Shown piece by piece: positions 12,830 through 24,235 of a DNA stretch of 64,000 bases (its first letter is position 1; each line of letters starts with the position of its first letter). Position numbers and translations under genes: made by a program. Below the pieces are notes generated by a model, which did no database searches, was not told the DNA's origin, and saw only the letters and a program-made list of their open reading frames with translations. The DNA lies in contig LR746269.1 in assembly GCA_902729315.2 (NCBI GenBank), positions 5,673,501 through 5,737,500 of the forward strand. The letters run 5' to 3'. The DNA comes from Spirodela intermedia (Eukaryota > Streptophyta > Magnoliopsida > Alismatales > Araceae).

Positions 12830-13019
12830 GCGCCGCCGCGACCGGTGTTGTCCTGGGTTTTCCATTGCACCGACTCGCAGAGGTTAAAGGGACGGGAAAT
12901 CCGTCCGCCTTGGTGAAGCTCCAGCTTGACCTTGGCCCTCTACCGGCGCCCTTCCTCTCTTCTGCCCTTATATCTTGGAACCTGCATTTTTTCCTTTAGT
13001 TGTTTCTCAGCCCGAGAAA

Positions 13020-15261
13020 ATGGCCATCAAGCCGTCGAAGCAGGAGAAGAAGGTCGTCTACGACCAGAAACTCTGCCAGTTGCTGGATCTGTATAGCCAG
13101 GTGCTCATAGTTGGCGCGGACAATGTCGGGTCTAATCAGCTGCAGGGCATCCGCTCGGGGCTCCGTGGGGACTCGGTAGTGCTAATGGGAAAGAACACGA
13201 TGATGAAGCGCTCTATCCGTCTTCACGCCGAGAAAACGGGCAACAACAACTACCTCAACCTGCTCCCCCTCCTCGTTGTGCGTTAATGATACTCTCCTAC
13301 GTGTTCTGTCGTTTTGTCGTTCTTGTTACTCTCGGCGTTTTTCTTCCATGCCCCTTGCTTATATTACCGTATGTGTATCGAAATCTTGCGATTGTACTCG
13401 TTTGATTGCCTTGCTGAATTTATTTGGTAATCAGTAAACATGCGCTGCTCGGTTCCTTTTCACTTGTTTCATGGATTTTTTTGTGGGGATGTTTTCCTCT
13501 TCTTTTAGCATAGTCGCGTTCCTGTTCTCGCGGCACAATTTTTTCCTAATATTGCACTTGCAATAGCAATTTTCTAGGCTGTGGCTTGTTCGTGATGCTT
13601 ATATGTTAGCATGGATCGTATCGTCTCATTGCAGGGAAACGTGGGGCTGATTTTCACCAAGGGAGACCTGAAGGAAGTGAGCGAAGAGGTTGCCAAGTAC
13701 AAGGTGTGCATTTTTCATGGTCCTTCAGTTTATTTTCTCTCAGGGGATTGATTGACTTCGTCATTCCAATTGAATTAGGGCGGAATCTTGTTTTTCTTGT
13801 CAGTTGTAATGGTTATGTTGTATCCGCGGACATATGGCAGTATGGAAATGCTGAAAAATCCATATTAATCCCATAGAATGTTGTATCTGCAGTAAGGTTG
13901 ACCTGCTTTAGTGACTCTCTCAGGTGACCATCTGTAATCCATATCTGCCGGAATACTCATCTGTGTCAGAAATCGTACGCCGATACCTTTTTTATGCTTG
14001 GTGCGTCGAGTAATATTCCCGAACGGCAGCAAACCATTAGCAATATCTGCTTTCTCGTGTTAGGATGCCATCCTATGATTTTCCTTGGCGCATTACCTGA
14101 TTGCTTCTGATATCTGATTCTGGACTCGCACGGCGATTGTTTGTCAGGCCTAGCTTAATTTTGATGTATGTTTGTCGTATAAACCTTGGCCGTAGATGAA
14201 GTTTATTTTTCAGAAAAAGTTAGTTTTACTTTTAAAATGATTGTCTGCTGAATAATATCTATCACTTATAGTGCGACATGTTTGTTCCTGATATGATTTT
14301 CTTGGATGTGGTCTTGAGGTTGACTTTTATGTCTTTCATCGCTTCATTTCCACTATGTTTTTCATCATTTATTGGTGTGCATCATTCTGTTTGATAGAAA
14401 TATTAATATTAACACCTATATGCCTTATGCGCCCTTGGCGAGAACCAGGTTGGAGCTCCCGCTCGTGTTGGGCTTGTTGCTCCCATTGACGTCATCGTTC
14501 CACCTGGCAACACAGGGTTAGACCCATCGCAAACCTCTTTTTTTCAGGTATCCACCCTCACAACCCACAGCGGCGTCTGCTTGTTGTTTACATAGCCTGC
14601 CGATATATCACGTGGTGCTTCGTGTTTGTGTCTAGGTCCTCAACATCCCTACCAAGATTAACAAAGGTACTGTTGAGATTATCACCCCCGTGGAGCTGAT
14701 CAGAAAAGGTGAGAAGGTAGGCTCCTCAGAGGCTGCCCTACTCGCTAAGCTTGGGATCAGGCCCTTCTCGTATGGTCTGGTCATCCAGTCCGTCTATGAT
14801 GATGGGTCCGTATTCAGCCCCGAGGTTCTGGACCTTACTGAGGATGATCTGATAGAGAAGTTCGCAACTGGTGTTTCTATGGTCACCTCACTGGCCTTGG
14901 CCCTGTCCTACCCGACCCTCGTGGCTGCACCGCACATGTTCATAAACGCGTACAAGAATGTGCTCGCCGTTGCCGTTGCCACAGAGTACTCCTTCCCGCA
15001 GGCTGAGAAGGTCAAGGAGTATTTGAAGGTTTGCGTTCTGACACGCAAGGCAACAAAGAAGGCGCATCTCTTATTATCTTTTCAAAAACCTTTATTCTTT
15101 ATACTGTTTTGTAACTGTAGGATCCCAGCAAGTTCGCAGTTGCTGCAGCTCCGGTTGCGGCTGATACGGGTGCCGCTCCTGCAGCAGTCGCCGTGGAAGA
15201 GAAGAAGGAAGAGCCCGCTGAGGAGTCAGACGACGACATGGGATTCAGTCTGTTTGATTAG
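13020..15261 (+). CDS. RPP0: 60S acidic ribosomal protein P0 (uL10 family), 5 exons, complete
   Basis: Exons are 13020-13277, 13635-13703, 14449-14547, 14636-15028 and 15121-15261, totalling 960 bp or 319 residues, the normal plant length. All introns are GT-AG in phase 0. The protein begins [20 protein letters not shown]. It contains the uL10 signatures [10 protein letters not shown] and [11 protein letters not shown] (rRNA binding), [17 protein letters not shown] (mid domain) and GIRPFSYGL. It ends with an Ala-rich hinge, an acidic stretch and the stalk C-terminus [11 protein letters not shown]0 anchors the P1/P2 dimers to 25S rRNA to form the GTPase-associated stalk. Exon 1 is slightly more divergent from other plant P0 proteins than the rest (for example [20 protein letters not shown]), but nothing suggests loss of function. 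Confidence 0.97.
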
Positions 15262-15683
15262 AGATTTAGGGGGCCGAGCAGCCTGCTCTCTTGCTTCGAC
15301 TTTTTTGAGTTCCAGCTTGCAGTGTTTTCTTTTACTGTTTATCGGCGGACTACCGATTTTGTAATTTTAGTAGTGCTCTTGATGGGCTGCTCACTCAGAT
15401 TTTATGTTTTCTGGATAATCTTTCATTCTAAAGTTGGTTAGCAAAGCCGCTATATTTTAATTTTATTCTTTTTCGTTGATGAAGTTTCCGCTTGGGTACG
15501 TCGGCGAGGACCCTTTAATTTACGTTGGGGAAGGGCACACATAGGGATGTGCCTTCTCTTCGTCTGCGACGACCCTCCTCCCCGCACAAATTCGATGACC
15601 ATTCAGATGTTCTTTTCTCCGCACAAATTCGATGACCATTTGGGTGGGATTGCAAGCCCAGAAGAGCCCTCCGCCAACTGTTC
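15262..15683. other. Convergent 3' region between P0 and the zinc-finger gene
   Basis: P0 (+) and the zinc-finger gene (-) end towards each other, and this 420 bp must hold both 3' UTRs. An imperfect direct repeat of about 25 bp built on GCACAAATTCGATGACCATT occurs near 15584 and 15620. No other gene is seen. Confidence 0.5.
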
Positions 15684-16859
15684 TCATACGCCATACACGA
15701 CGACAAAGCAGGGTAGCGCCGCCCTCGGATTAAACACGAGTAACTCGTCCGCCATACCAACCTGCTCGCCCTCCTCCCTCGCCCTTGCCACCACCGAGTC
15801 ATATCCTCGGTCCTTCACCTGCTCGCCTACCTCAGCCGCCGCCGCCGCCGCCTTGCGAAGACGCACCCGCCCCGCTACCACTCGGCAAACGAGCATCGCC
15901 CGGCGCACGCGCATGAACGCGAACTCTCTTTCCAGCTCCTCCGGCAGCGACGCGTGGGCTCCGCTACCGGTAGCGTGCATGGAGATGCCCTCCACCTCCT
16001 TACCGGAGAATCCGTGCCGGACGATCCAGCAAGCGGTGCAGAACGGGCTGCCGCAGGAGCCCGTGTTGCCGTTGCGCCCCAGTTGGCAAAGGAACGTCGC
16101 GCAGTAGAACCGGAGGCTCTCGTTCCCGTCCACGGCGCACCGCTCGCCGCTGCCGTCCACCCGGCTAGCTGAGAACGCGCGTGACCGCACCGCATCCCGG
16201 TACTCTTCGAACAGTGCGAGGGTCCTGGAGGAGTGATGAATCTTCAGAATGCGATGGATAGCGGGGGCCGTGACCTCGCTGCCTCTGCTGCTCCTTTTCC
16301 ATCCAGACTGGAATATGATACGCACGATGTTCTTTCCGGCGTCGCCGTCGAGGAGCTCGGAGAAGGCGTGCTTCGTCGCCTGGTGAAGGTCAAGGATGTG
16401 CACCTTGTTAAAGATCTCCCCGCACGAGACGCAGGGAAAGACGTCTGCCCGCGAGGTGAAGGACGACCGCTTGACAGAGCCCGCAGCAGCATCCTTGGCA
16501 ACTCCGACGGGTCGTGAGATCGTCTTCTGATCGACGGACTCTGTCCTTTCGGGATAGACGAGGTAATGACGCAGTTGCTTGTGCAGAGAGGACGACGGGG
16601 AGATGGGAAAAGATGTGGGACGCGATTGCTCCTGTTTGTTGTTCGACCGATAGAAAGAGAGGACGTGCCGGAGGTAGGATCTGACGGAAGAGGACCCGTG
16701 GGATTTTGCAGCGGAGCTCGCAGAGGGCGACGTCTTTCTTCTCTCTGCTGGGGGCTGGTTAGTTGATGTAGCGGCGGGGAAGAAGAAGACGCAGGCCACA
16801 TGGAGCAAAAGGAAGATGAGGCGTCGTGACCCGGGGAGGAAGGATCGCGATTCGGCCAT
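15684..16859 (-). CDS. Plant C2H2 zinc-finger protein with an N-terminal hydrophobic segment
   Basis: This is a single exon of 391 residues. The frame is open further upstream, but ATG 16857-16859 is chosen because the family-like protein starts there (MAESRSFLPGSRRLIFLL...) and the upstream part translates as low-complexity leader. Residues about 12-30 form a hydrophobic stretch that could be a signal anchor. One zinc finger lies at C143-x2-C146-x12-H159-x4-H164. After it come the NIVRIIFQSGW block, an RILKIHHSSRTLALFEEYRD block and a C-terminal RAMLVCRVVAGRVR block, which together mark a plant-specific C2H2-like family (the At5g54630/At4g27240 type). The molecular role of that family is not established. 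An Ala run lies near the C-terminus. Confidence 0.87.
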   Translation of the reverse strand: MAESRSFLPGSRRLIFLLLHVACVFFFPAATSTNQPPAERRKTSPSASSAAKSHGSSSVRSYLRHVLSFYRSNNKQEQSRPTSFPISPSSSLHKQLRHYLVYPERTESVDQKTISRPVGVAKDAAAGSVKRSSFTSRADVFPCVSCGEIFNKVHILDLHQATKHAFSELLDGDAGKNIVRIIFQSGWKRSSRGSEVTAPAIHRILKIHHSSRTLALFEEYRDAVRSRAFSASRVDGSGERCAVDGNESLRFYCATFLCQLGRNGNTGSCGSPFCTACWIVRHGFSGKEVEGISMHATGSGAHASLPEELEREFAFMRVRRAMLVCRVVAGRVRLRKAAAAAAEVGEQVKDRGYDSVVARAREEGEQVGMADELLVFNPRAALPCFVVVYGV

Positions 16860-17952
16860 GTCCGTCGTCGAGGCGAAGGGCGGGACACGAGGAGGCAGCT
16901 TTGCAACGGCACCCGGCGAGGTGGGAAGGGGCCATCCCCCTGGTGGGGAGGTGCTGTTGCAGAAAGAAAGCTGACGAAAAGGGTGGAGAGCAAAAGGGGG
17001 CGAATAAAGCAGTACGCCAGAGAAGGGGCCTTGCGCTTGTATCTGCGGCGGGTGGATGAGAGGGAGAGAGAGAGAGAGAGAGAGAGAGGGAGCTTCATGG
17101 ACGCGATAATTAGGGAATTGGATACCGTTTCCGCGTTCTCCCTGCGTCCCGGTCGGTTGGAAAGAGGCTGACAAAGAGCATCCAGAGGGACCAAACCTAG
17201 TGGAAGCATGATGTAAGCCTGGTTCATCTCGGCTGAGACCGCTTCTAAACGCCAAGATCACCCGGGGCCAAGGCACCGCCGGACTGAAGGAGACGAAGCC
17301 CTGGACGGACCCCTTCCCCGGCTGGATGCAATAAAATCGATGCCCGTCAAACGCATGAACATAGACGGCGCTTGATGAAGCGGGGGAAGCAAATCGAGGA
17401 AACGCAGCTGAGGTTACAGCGATTCGATTCGAGAATCAGCTTACTCAGCAACATTGGGCCATTTCAGCAGCGGCCATTGGAGCGAGCTCGAGACCCATAG
17501 AATGAAAGGAAGAATCGTTAGAAATCACAACACGCGCCTACACACAAGGATCAGCTGGACAGATCGAGCGCCACATCAGTTTGAAAGAGGGATTGGTAAC
17601 AGGGTGGAGAAGACCCCAGACCTGAAAGTCGAGAGCATGAGCTGCCAGACTAGTGGCCACCGGAACTCCCTTTCCTGAAATTCGCGGCCAAACCCTCACG
17701 GCCCCGCGGTCGGCCCCTTGAAAAGCCCTGGAGGACCGCGGCAACGACAAGAACGACAACGCCGACAACTCACGATTGTAGCTCTCGAGACAGCGCGCTT
17801 CCGCGACTTCCGGCAACAGAGACTGCTCCAGAGTCCGCGGGTTGAAGCGTGAATTCGTGCAACGAGGACTCCTACGGCGCCATCGGACAGGAAGGCTCTA
17901 CCGATCTCTTCCAAACGGAAAGTTCTGCTGCCTCCTCGAAGCGCTTCAAAAT
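16860..17952. other. Leader and promoter of the zinc-finger gene, then spacer to the BTB gene end
   Basis: Both flanking genes run on the minus strand, so this 1.1 kb holds the 5' side of the zinc-finger gene and the 3' UTR of the BTB gene. A GA microsatellite lies at 17064-17088, about 205 bp upstream of the zinc-finger start. No further gene is supported; the long frames here are extensions or shadows. Confidence 0.5.
17064..17088. repeat. (GA)n microsatellite
   Basis: A nearly pure GA run of about 25 bp, read as CT in the leader of the minus-strand zinc-finger gene. Confidence 0.9.
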
Positions 17953-19413
17953 TCAGTCCGGCGTAACGGCAATAGTTCCTACCGAGTCTGAGCTCTCCCA
18001 CACCTCCACACCCTCCGCGCCCTCCCTGCTCACAAACAACCGGTCGCCACCACCTTCCATCCTCCTTATCACCCCCCGTGCTGCGTGCTCCACCCTATCC
18101 ACAAAGTTCCTCCGGAACGCCGGTTTTCTCTGCTCCTCCTCCGCCCCCGCCGCCACCACCACCGCCGCCGCCCTCTCCTCCTCGTCTCGCTCATCGATCG
18201 GTGACCACACCTCCAATCCCTCGGTTCTGCTCACAAAGACCTGCTTCTTGTAGCAATGCAAGATGCCGCCCTCGCCGCCACTGTCGCTCCTCAGCCCTGC
18301 GCTCCGCTCCTCGAGGTACACCCAGGGGTCGTCCCCCAGCATCCTGAGGTCCGCGACCCCTACGTCCCCCGATTTCCAGCATACCTTGTAGATGGCCGGC
18401 GAGGGCTCCTCCCAGTCGACGTCCGCGTCGGCAAAAGAGTCTCCGAATCGAGTACTGCTCCTCCCGGACCCGGGCTCCGTCGTCTCCCATACTGCCTCCC
18501 TCGTCCGGGGATCCCACAGCCTCATGTAGCCCGAGTACCCAAAGGCCCCCGCGCTGACAGCGGACGCAAAGAGCAGCCCTCGGCCCCGAACCGTCACCAG
18601 CTTCGTCGCCACGGTCGATTTGATGGAGCTCCCACTGAGCCGCCCGATCTCACCAGAGGGCCGCAGCGTAGCACGGTCCACGGCAAGGATGCAGTTCTCG
18701 CGGTGAGGGCACTCGAAGGCGGCGTAGATGGTGTCGCCGTCGGACCCGGGGTCGGCGGCTATCGCGGAAACCGTGGCCTTGTAGACCCTGGGGTCGGATG
18801 CGTCGGTCCAGTGGACGGCACCAATGTGGCGGCCGCGGGCGGTGTCGTAGAGGTGGAGCCCGGGGGACTCTGCAGACCCGACAACAGCGACGTCCTGCCA
18901 AGCGCGGCGGAGTGATGTGATATCGTCGAGGTGCGTCCGGACGGTGCCGGCGTGGGAGAGGGTCCAGTCATAGGAGGAGATCTGCCCGCCGTGGGCGATC
19001 CAGAGGGAGCCGTCCTCGGCTCCAGCAGAAAACGCGGTCGCCACCCCGTCGGCGGCCGGGCGGATGTCGGCGACGGGAGCAGCGTCGAAACCGATGAGCG
19101 GACGCGGGGCCGCCGCAGCTCGGAGGAGGGGCTCAATCCCATAGTAGAGTCCCTCCTCCGCTAGCTCCCTCATGGGGAAGCGGCGGGCAGTGGAGGGGAG
19201 GGAGCCGGTGCGAAGGATGAAGAGCAAGACGGAGAATATCTCCGGATCGCGGTCGATGAAGATGGGCCGGCGGCCGGCACCGGAGAGGACGGCAAGGAGG
19301 GAATCAGGACCGCCGGAGCGGAGGGTGGAGGCGGTAGTCTGGAAGATGACGCCGCCGACGTTAAGCTCGACGCGGTCGTCGGGTTGGGTGGTGGAAGTGT
19401 CGTGGGACTCCAT
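17953..19413 (-). CDS. BTB/POZ (T1-type) domain plus WD40/YVTN-like propeller protein, At5g41330-like
   Basis: This is a single exon of 486 residues from ATG 19411-19413. An in-frame ATG 63 bp earlier (19476) is also possible, but the shorter start matches the family better. Residues about 14-100 form the T1/BTB fold: RVELNVGGVIFQTT, then FIDRDPEIFSVLLFILRTG, then the EEGLYYGIEPLL helix. The rest reads as a beta-propeller with blades such as DGSLWIAHGGQISSYDW, PGLHLYDTARG, GYMRLWDPRTREAVWE and GVEVWESSDS. Plant proteins of this layout are thought to be substrate adaptors for CUL3 ubiquitin ligases, which is inferred here. An Ala/Glu-rich loop sits between the last blades. GC content is high throughout, like its zinc-finger neighbour. 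Confidence 0.9.
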   Translation of the reverse strand: MESHDTSTTQPDDRVELNVGGVIFQTTASTLRSGGPDSLLAVLSGAGRRPIFIDRDPEIFSVLLFILRTGSLPSTARRFPMRELAEEGLYYGIEPLLRAAAAPRPLIGFDAAPVADIRPAADGVATAFSAGAEDGSLWIAHGGQISSYDWTLSHAGTVRTHLDDITSLRRAWQDVAVVGSAESPGLHLYDTARGRHIGAVHWTDASDPRVYKATVSAIAADPGSDGDTIYAAFECPHRENCILAVDRATLRPSGEIGRLSGSSIKSTVATKLVTVRGRGLLFASAVSAGAFGYSGYMRLWDPRTREAVWETTEPGSGRSSTRFGDSFADADVDWEEPSPAIYKVCWKSGDVGVADLRMLGDDPWVYLEERSAGLRSDSGGEGGILHCYKKQVFVSRTEGLEVWSPIDERDEEERAAAVVVAAGAEEEQRKPAFRRNFVDRVEHAARGVIRRMEGGGDRLFVSREGAEGVEVWESSDSVGTIAVTPD

Positions 19414-19717
19414 GTCGTGGCCGCCGGAGAAGCCGCAGGGGAAGCAAGGGGGGAAGGCGATGGAGGAAGACCACACAGCGAGCCGAGAAAAAGGGAATCA
19501 GAAGGAGAGGATCCATCAGGGCCATTGACATTTCAACCCTTCACGATCGCCGCACGTTACCATGGAGTCTCCCCCGACCCGCGTCGACGGCAGGTGGGAA
19601 GTAAATGAATTAACCCGAAGGAAGGCTCCGCCGGCTCGCCCACGGGCCACGTCGCAGAGGGGGCCCGTGAATTAAGCCGAAACTGCGATCCAATAGCACC
19701 CAATGCTGACGACTCCG

Positions 19718-19840
19718 TGTTTAAGATATGGCTCGTATCTGTTTGAGCCTAATGTGACGAAGCTGGTCAGGGGCCACACATTATTGGGCTGCGCATTGGC
19801 CAAACGATGCTAAAGGAGTTGGGAAGGGGAGAAAGGGCTG
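19718..19840 (+). repeat. 5' LTR-like remnant of a Ty1-copia element
   Basis: The stretch starting TGTTTAAG... matches the start of the 3' LTR at 23047 in the same order: a TATCT(G/C)TTTGAGCCTA block, GGGCCA(C/T), a GGGCT block and GGGGAGAAAGG against GAATGAGAGAAAG. Divergence and small gaps are heavy, and similarity is lost after about 120 bp. So this copy is old or truncated. Confidence 0.55.
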
Positions 19841-20199
19841 ATAGCTAATGAAGGAAAAAAACACTGAAGGCTCTGGAATGCCATTGGAGAGAAAGAAATC
19901 ACCTTCGAGGTCCAAATCCTAGAGCAAAATTTGATTAAGATTGTGGAATGTTATAAGCGCCACAAGAAGGGCATATCAAGAGAGACTATACACGGCTAAA
20001 CTATGAAAATATTGAAAAGAACAGGTCTTCTACCTGTACAAATGTTGTAGAACTGGATCATAAAGCACTTACGTGGATATGTTGTTAGCAATAGCTGCAA
20101 CATAGAAAATATCGGATCCCTTGAATAATAGACATAAGGTGTTTGTATCACATGTTCAGATATAGATTTGTTTGACACTTATACATTAATTCTCTCTGG

Positions 20200-23046
20200 A
20201 TTTTTTGTCGTAGGAAATGATGCCTCAAATGAAGTCATTGAAATAAATTTGATGATACATTGAAGACAATTGGAGATCTGAGAAACATTTGTGTCCTAAA
20301 GAAAACTTTAATTTCATTAAAAACATTATATCCACATGGCTTCACATTTAGTTAAAAATAGAATTTTGAAGATATTTAAAGAGGAGATAGTAGTTATGAA
20401 AGCAAAGAAACTAACATAAGATATATACAAATTGTTTGGGAATACAGTTTTAGGTGGAGCTTCATCAACTACACCAGAACATTTTACAATAGACAATACA
20501 TCATTAATGGACATGAGATTCGTATGAAATAACTTTATCTGAGATGTTTGTAATGAGAGTCAAGACCTACATGTTAAATTTCTACAAATACTATGTTATG
20601 GGAAAGTATTATGTGCATTTTTATGTTTGGAAACCTTTGACTTTAATGCCCAACTATGATTCTACTACTTTGTATATTTTATTAATAATTATTTCAGGTA
20701 GTCTATGTTTACTTCATGGAACAAAATTCAGAAATTTTTACAAAAATTGAATTTGGAAAATAAATGAAAAATAAGACATAAGTCTTGAGAATTGATATTA
20801 ATATAGAGCATACGGATTCAAAAGTTTTCAAATGTCATCAAGAGCACATGATTAAGGCATACTTCGCAACAAGAAAAGTACCACAACAAAAGGATGTTCT
20901 AGAGAAAATCAACATAACAGTTGAAGAAAGAGGTACATGAGATTGTGAGTAAACGTAATAAATATTACTTATTATCTACTCATAGGTCACTAAGAGTTGT
21001 TCCCAATGAGAAGGTTGTTGAAGAGACTTGGACACAAAAACAAGTAAACTATTTAAATCTGAGGATGTTTGGATATCTTAGTCATGCTCATATTACAAAT
21101 GAAGAAAGATGAAAGCTCAACTTAAAATCAAAAAGTTATATCTGATTAGGCTACAAAGATGGAGTTAAATAATAAAAAGTTCAGAATCTAGCAACAAAGA
21201 AGACTATAATTAATAGCGATTTTGTATTTGATGAAATATTCATGTTAAAAACCCTTGATGAAGAGCAAGTGAACTAGAAATGAAAATACTATTAGACAGA
21301 GTATTCTAACGAAGGTTGATGAGAAAATCAATCAATTAAAAAGTACTAAAATGATATAATAACTTGAAAAAAAATTAAAATAAACTTGCAGTAGCGAAGC
21401 TAAAAGCATCATAAAACCACATGAAATATGATTTTGTGGATCACATTTCTTTTACTTTGACTAAAAGTGAAGATAAACCTTTATATATTTATATATTAGT
21501 TAATTAAAAGGAAAAAGATGAATGGAGGAAGCATATGATGAAGAGCATAATCACCCAATAAGGATAGGACATGAGATATAGGTCAGCCTCCTAAAGAATA
21601 TAAAGTAATTGGATACAAATGAGTCTCCAAGTAAAAAGAGGAGATGTCATAAAAAGAAGGGTAGAAGTTCAAGGCACTATTAGTGGTCAAATGATATTCA
21701 CAAAAAAATGAATAAAATATGACGAGATATTTTCTCAAGTGATGAAACAACAAATTAATCAAAACAACATTATATATATACAATAGAAAATGAAGATATG
21801 AAGTTAGAACAACTTGATGTGAAGATTAAATTCCCCCATGATAACTTGGAATCAATATTTACATAAGAGTAATTCGAAATGTTCAAAGAAATAATTTTAT
21901 ATCACTTTATTTATATTGAAGATGTTTTGTGCATTGACATAAACTTTAAGGTAATGGTGAGAGAAATTTGAGCCTTTAATGATTCAAATTGGTTACATTT
22001 GTTGCACGTATAATTGTTATGTTTATATAATATGTCTTTGAGAATGAATTTTATATTGTCTAAATGTTATATGAAGATGATATGGTGATAGCTACGAATT
22101 AATTATACTATAAAACTGAAATCTATGATGAATAAAGATTTTGGAATGACAAAAATAGTTTGCATGGAAATTCAGAGAAATAAAAAGAAGGATAGTTATA
22201 GATATTCTAAAAGAACATGTTAAAAATATTTTAAAATTATTTGGCATGAATGATACCAAATAGATTAGTATGCCCTTAGTTAATCACTTTCAAACTATGT
22301 AAAAGTCAAAGTTAAAAGATAGAGGAAGAGATTGAAAACGTTATCAACATATCCTATGTCAATGTAGTGGGTGGTTTTATGTATATCATAATTTGCATTT
22401 ACTTGACATAGTTTAGGTCATTAGTGGGGTGAGTAGATTTATGAGAAATGTAAGAAATGAGAATTTGAAGTCAATTAAATAGATTTTAAAATGTTTAAAA
22501 GGTTTTACATATACTATTTCAAAAACAAGATATAGTATCAATAGGATGATATATAGATGTGGATTTTACACGAGATGAATAATTAAAGATGTACAAAAGG
22601 CTATGTGTACAAGGCAGTTGATTTCTAAAAATAAAGGTTGAGCATATGTTGGTGGCTAAAGTTGTAAAGGAAGTCTTGTGGATGGAATGTTTGCTAAGGA
22701 ACTTAGAATTGATCAAGGTGGAGTTATGTTATATTGTTATACTCAAATTGTCATTTATTAGGGAAAGACTGAATACATCATAAAGAACCAAACATATTGA
22801 TGAATGATTTCACAAGATTAGGGAATTGGTGAATTCAGGAGATATATTATTTGAAAAAATCAACTCTATAGAGAATATTACAGACATATTGACCAAGGTA
22901 ATTATAATAGAATATTTTAACCAATGGTTTAGTGTGATTCAAGTGTCAGCATGTTTATAATGAGAATTTCTCCCCTTGAAGTAGTTCAAGATGGAACATA
23001 ATTAAGAGATTTCCAAGGTGGCTGAAATATTAGCCAAGGTAGAGAG
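20200..23046 (+). mobile_element. Degenerate Ty1-copia retrotransposon internal region (pol remnants)
   Basis: Translating short frames in order gives the copia pol domains, all broken by stops and shifts. The gag-pre-integrase region (about 20,270-20,520) reads YKLFGNTVLGGASSTTPEHF. The integrase core (about 20,600-20,950) shows HFYVWKPLTLMP and an EQNSEIFTKIEFGK frame. The integrase C-terminal region (20921-21240) shows NLRMFGYLSHAHI and a GYKDGVK motif. Reverse transcriptase fragments (about 21,790-22,120) show KLEQLDVKIKFPHDNLE and LYEDDMVIA, the YxDD-type site altered. An RNase H/tail region follows (about 22,380-22,930), with SRFMRNVRNENLKSIK and ENITDILTK. No frame could make a working polyprotein. 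The region is strongly AT-rich compared with flanking genes. Confidence 0.9.
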
Positions 23047-23390
23047 TGTTATGTCTCATATCTCTTTGAGCCTAGTGAAGACATTAGACAAGGGCCATTT
23101 ACTAGGCCGTACATGGGCTAACAGAGGCGAAAAGAGGTCGGAATGAGAGAAAGAGCGCCGGTGCCGTATCTTTTATGTTATATTAGGGGGTACTTTTGTA
23201 ATATCCTCATGAGATGAGATGGGGAATAAATACTACGTGGAAATGTAATCTTCCATGGTTTTTGAATCAACAACGCAGCCTGATTTCTCATGCTCTCTTT
23301 CTCTCTCTCACTCTCTCTCTCACGAGAAGATATGAACTCGTAATTTGCAGTGAGTTCTGGTTCTATTTCTCTTCTTCTTCCAGTCTTCAT
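23047..23390 (+). repeat. 3' LTR-like end of the copia element
   Basis: It is preceded by CCAAGGTAGAGAG, which fits the polypurine tract of plant copia elements, and begins with TGTTATG. An AT-rich ATAAATA box lies near 23226, and a CT-rich stretch follows. The 3' boundary is uncertain and is placed at a CA near 23390. Its first 110 bp resemble 19718-19840. Confidence 0.55.
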
Positions 23391-24235
23391 TCATCATTTT
23401 TGTTGTTTTCTTGTTTGGATTCGCCTTTCATCCTCACCCTCTGCTCATCTTGCTCCCTGCGTGGGACGACGACGGAAACTTGCGTCGGGGGCGGAAGAGG
23501 CAAGCCCAGCCCTCCTTGTAGCGCGCCGAGGCTAGGAGGGCCCTGATTTGACGTTGAGCTCGGGAGTCGGCGCGCGTATACCTTAGAGAGATGAACGAGA
23601 GTTTCCACAACTCAACTCTGATTTCCTTGCCGGGTCGATTTCAGGCGCCTCACGTCTCCTCCCATCTGGCACTCCACCTTAGCGGTAGACCCCGGTGTCG
23701 CCTGTTATGGAAACCTGGCGCAGTGAGTTCAATGCCCGGCTAATCGCCGCAGCGCGAGGAGCTTCCGTAATTGAAGGCCCCTCCCAGGGTGGAAACTTGC
23801 ACCCAAGAGGATGGACAGCCCCCGCGCTCCTCGTCGGGAGGCTAATCCAGCTCCACCAGCGGGCTGCTGCCTTTTTCCCACAGTTGTTCAGGGATGAAGC
23901 CATCAATTCTCTCCTTGGCCCGATTCATCATCTCTTTCAACCGAGGACGAGGTTTCCTAAATCGCTGCCGCGCCGAGCTAGCACCCGCTTGTCCGAGATC
24001 TCCTTGGATTAATTTCCCGGGATCCTCGACGGCTACCGCCCGTGCGTTCGCAGCAGCTCCGATGATCCCCTTTCTTCATTAATTGCCAACGCCTCCCCGC
24101 ATCTTCGGCATTCTCCTTCAAAAGCCCGCCGACGAACTAGCCGGTGATGAAGACTGGTGCGTAAGCATAGAGCAGAGAGGGGTGACGATCGAGGGCCTCT
24201 GTCGTCTCTTGGGGTCTTCGGCTGGTTCGCTGCCA
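23391..24235. other. Spacer and upstream region of the MADS-box gene
   Basis: No gene is recognised. The frame of the MADS gene stays open upstream to 24083, but the extra 51 codons do not look like a MADS N-terminus. The promoter of the MADS gene presumably lies here. Confidence 0.45.

Noticed and set aside
14690-15364. Continuous 224-codon frame at the end of P0
   Set aside because: It reads through the last intron; splicing at 15028/15121 gives the conserved acidic P0 C-terminus ending GFSLFD.
16244-17227. 327-codon minus-strand frame overlapping the zinc-finger gene
   Set aside because: Same strand but another frame; low-complexity Ser/Pro/Arg translation without motifs, while the 15684-16859 frame has the C2H2 finger and family blocks.
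18256-18915. 219-codon plus-strand frame
   Set aside because: Antisense to the BTB/propeller gene; no recognisable domain.
24083-24235. N-terminal extension of the MADS protein
   Set aside because: The 51 extra codons have no MADS-family resemblance; the start at 24236 or 24254 places the MADS domain at the N-terminus as usual.
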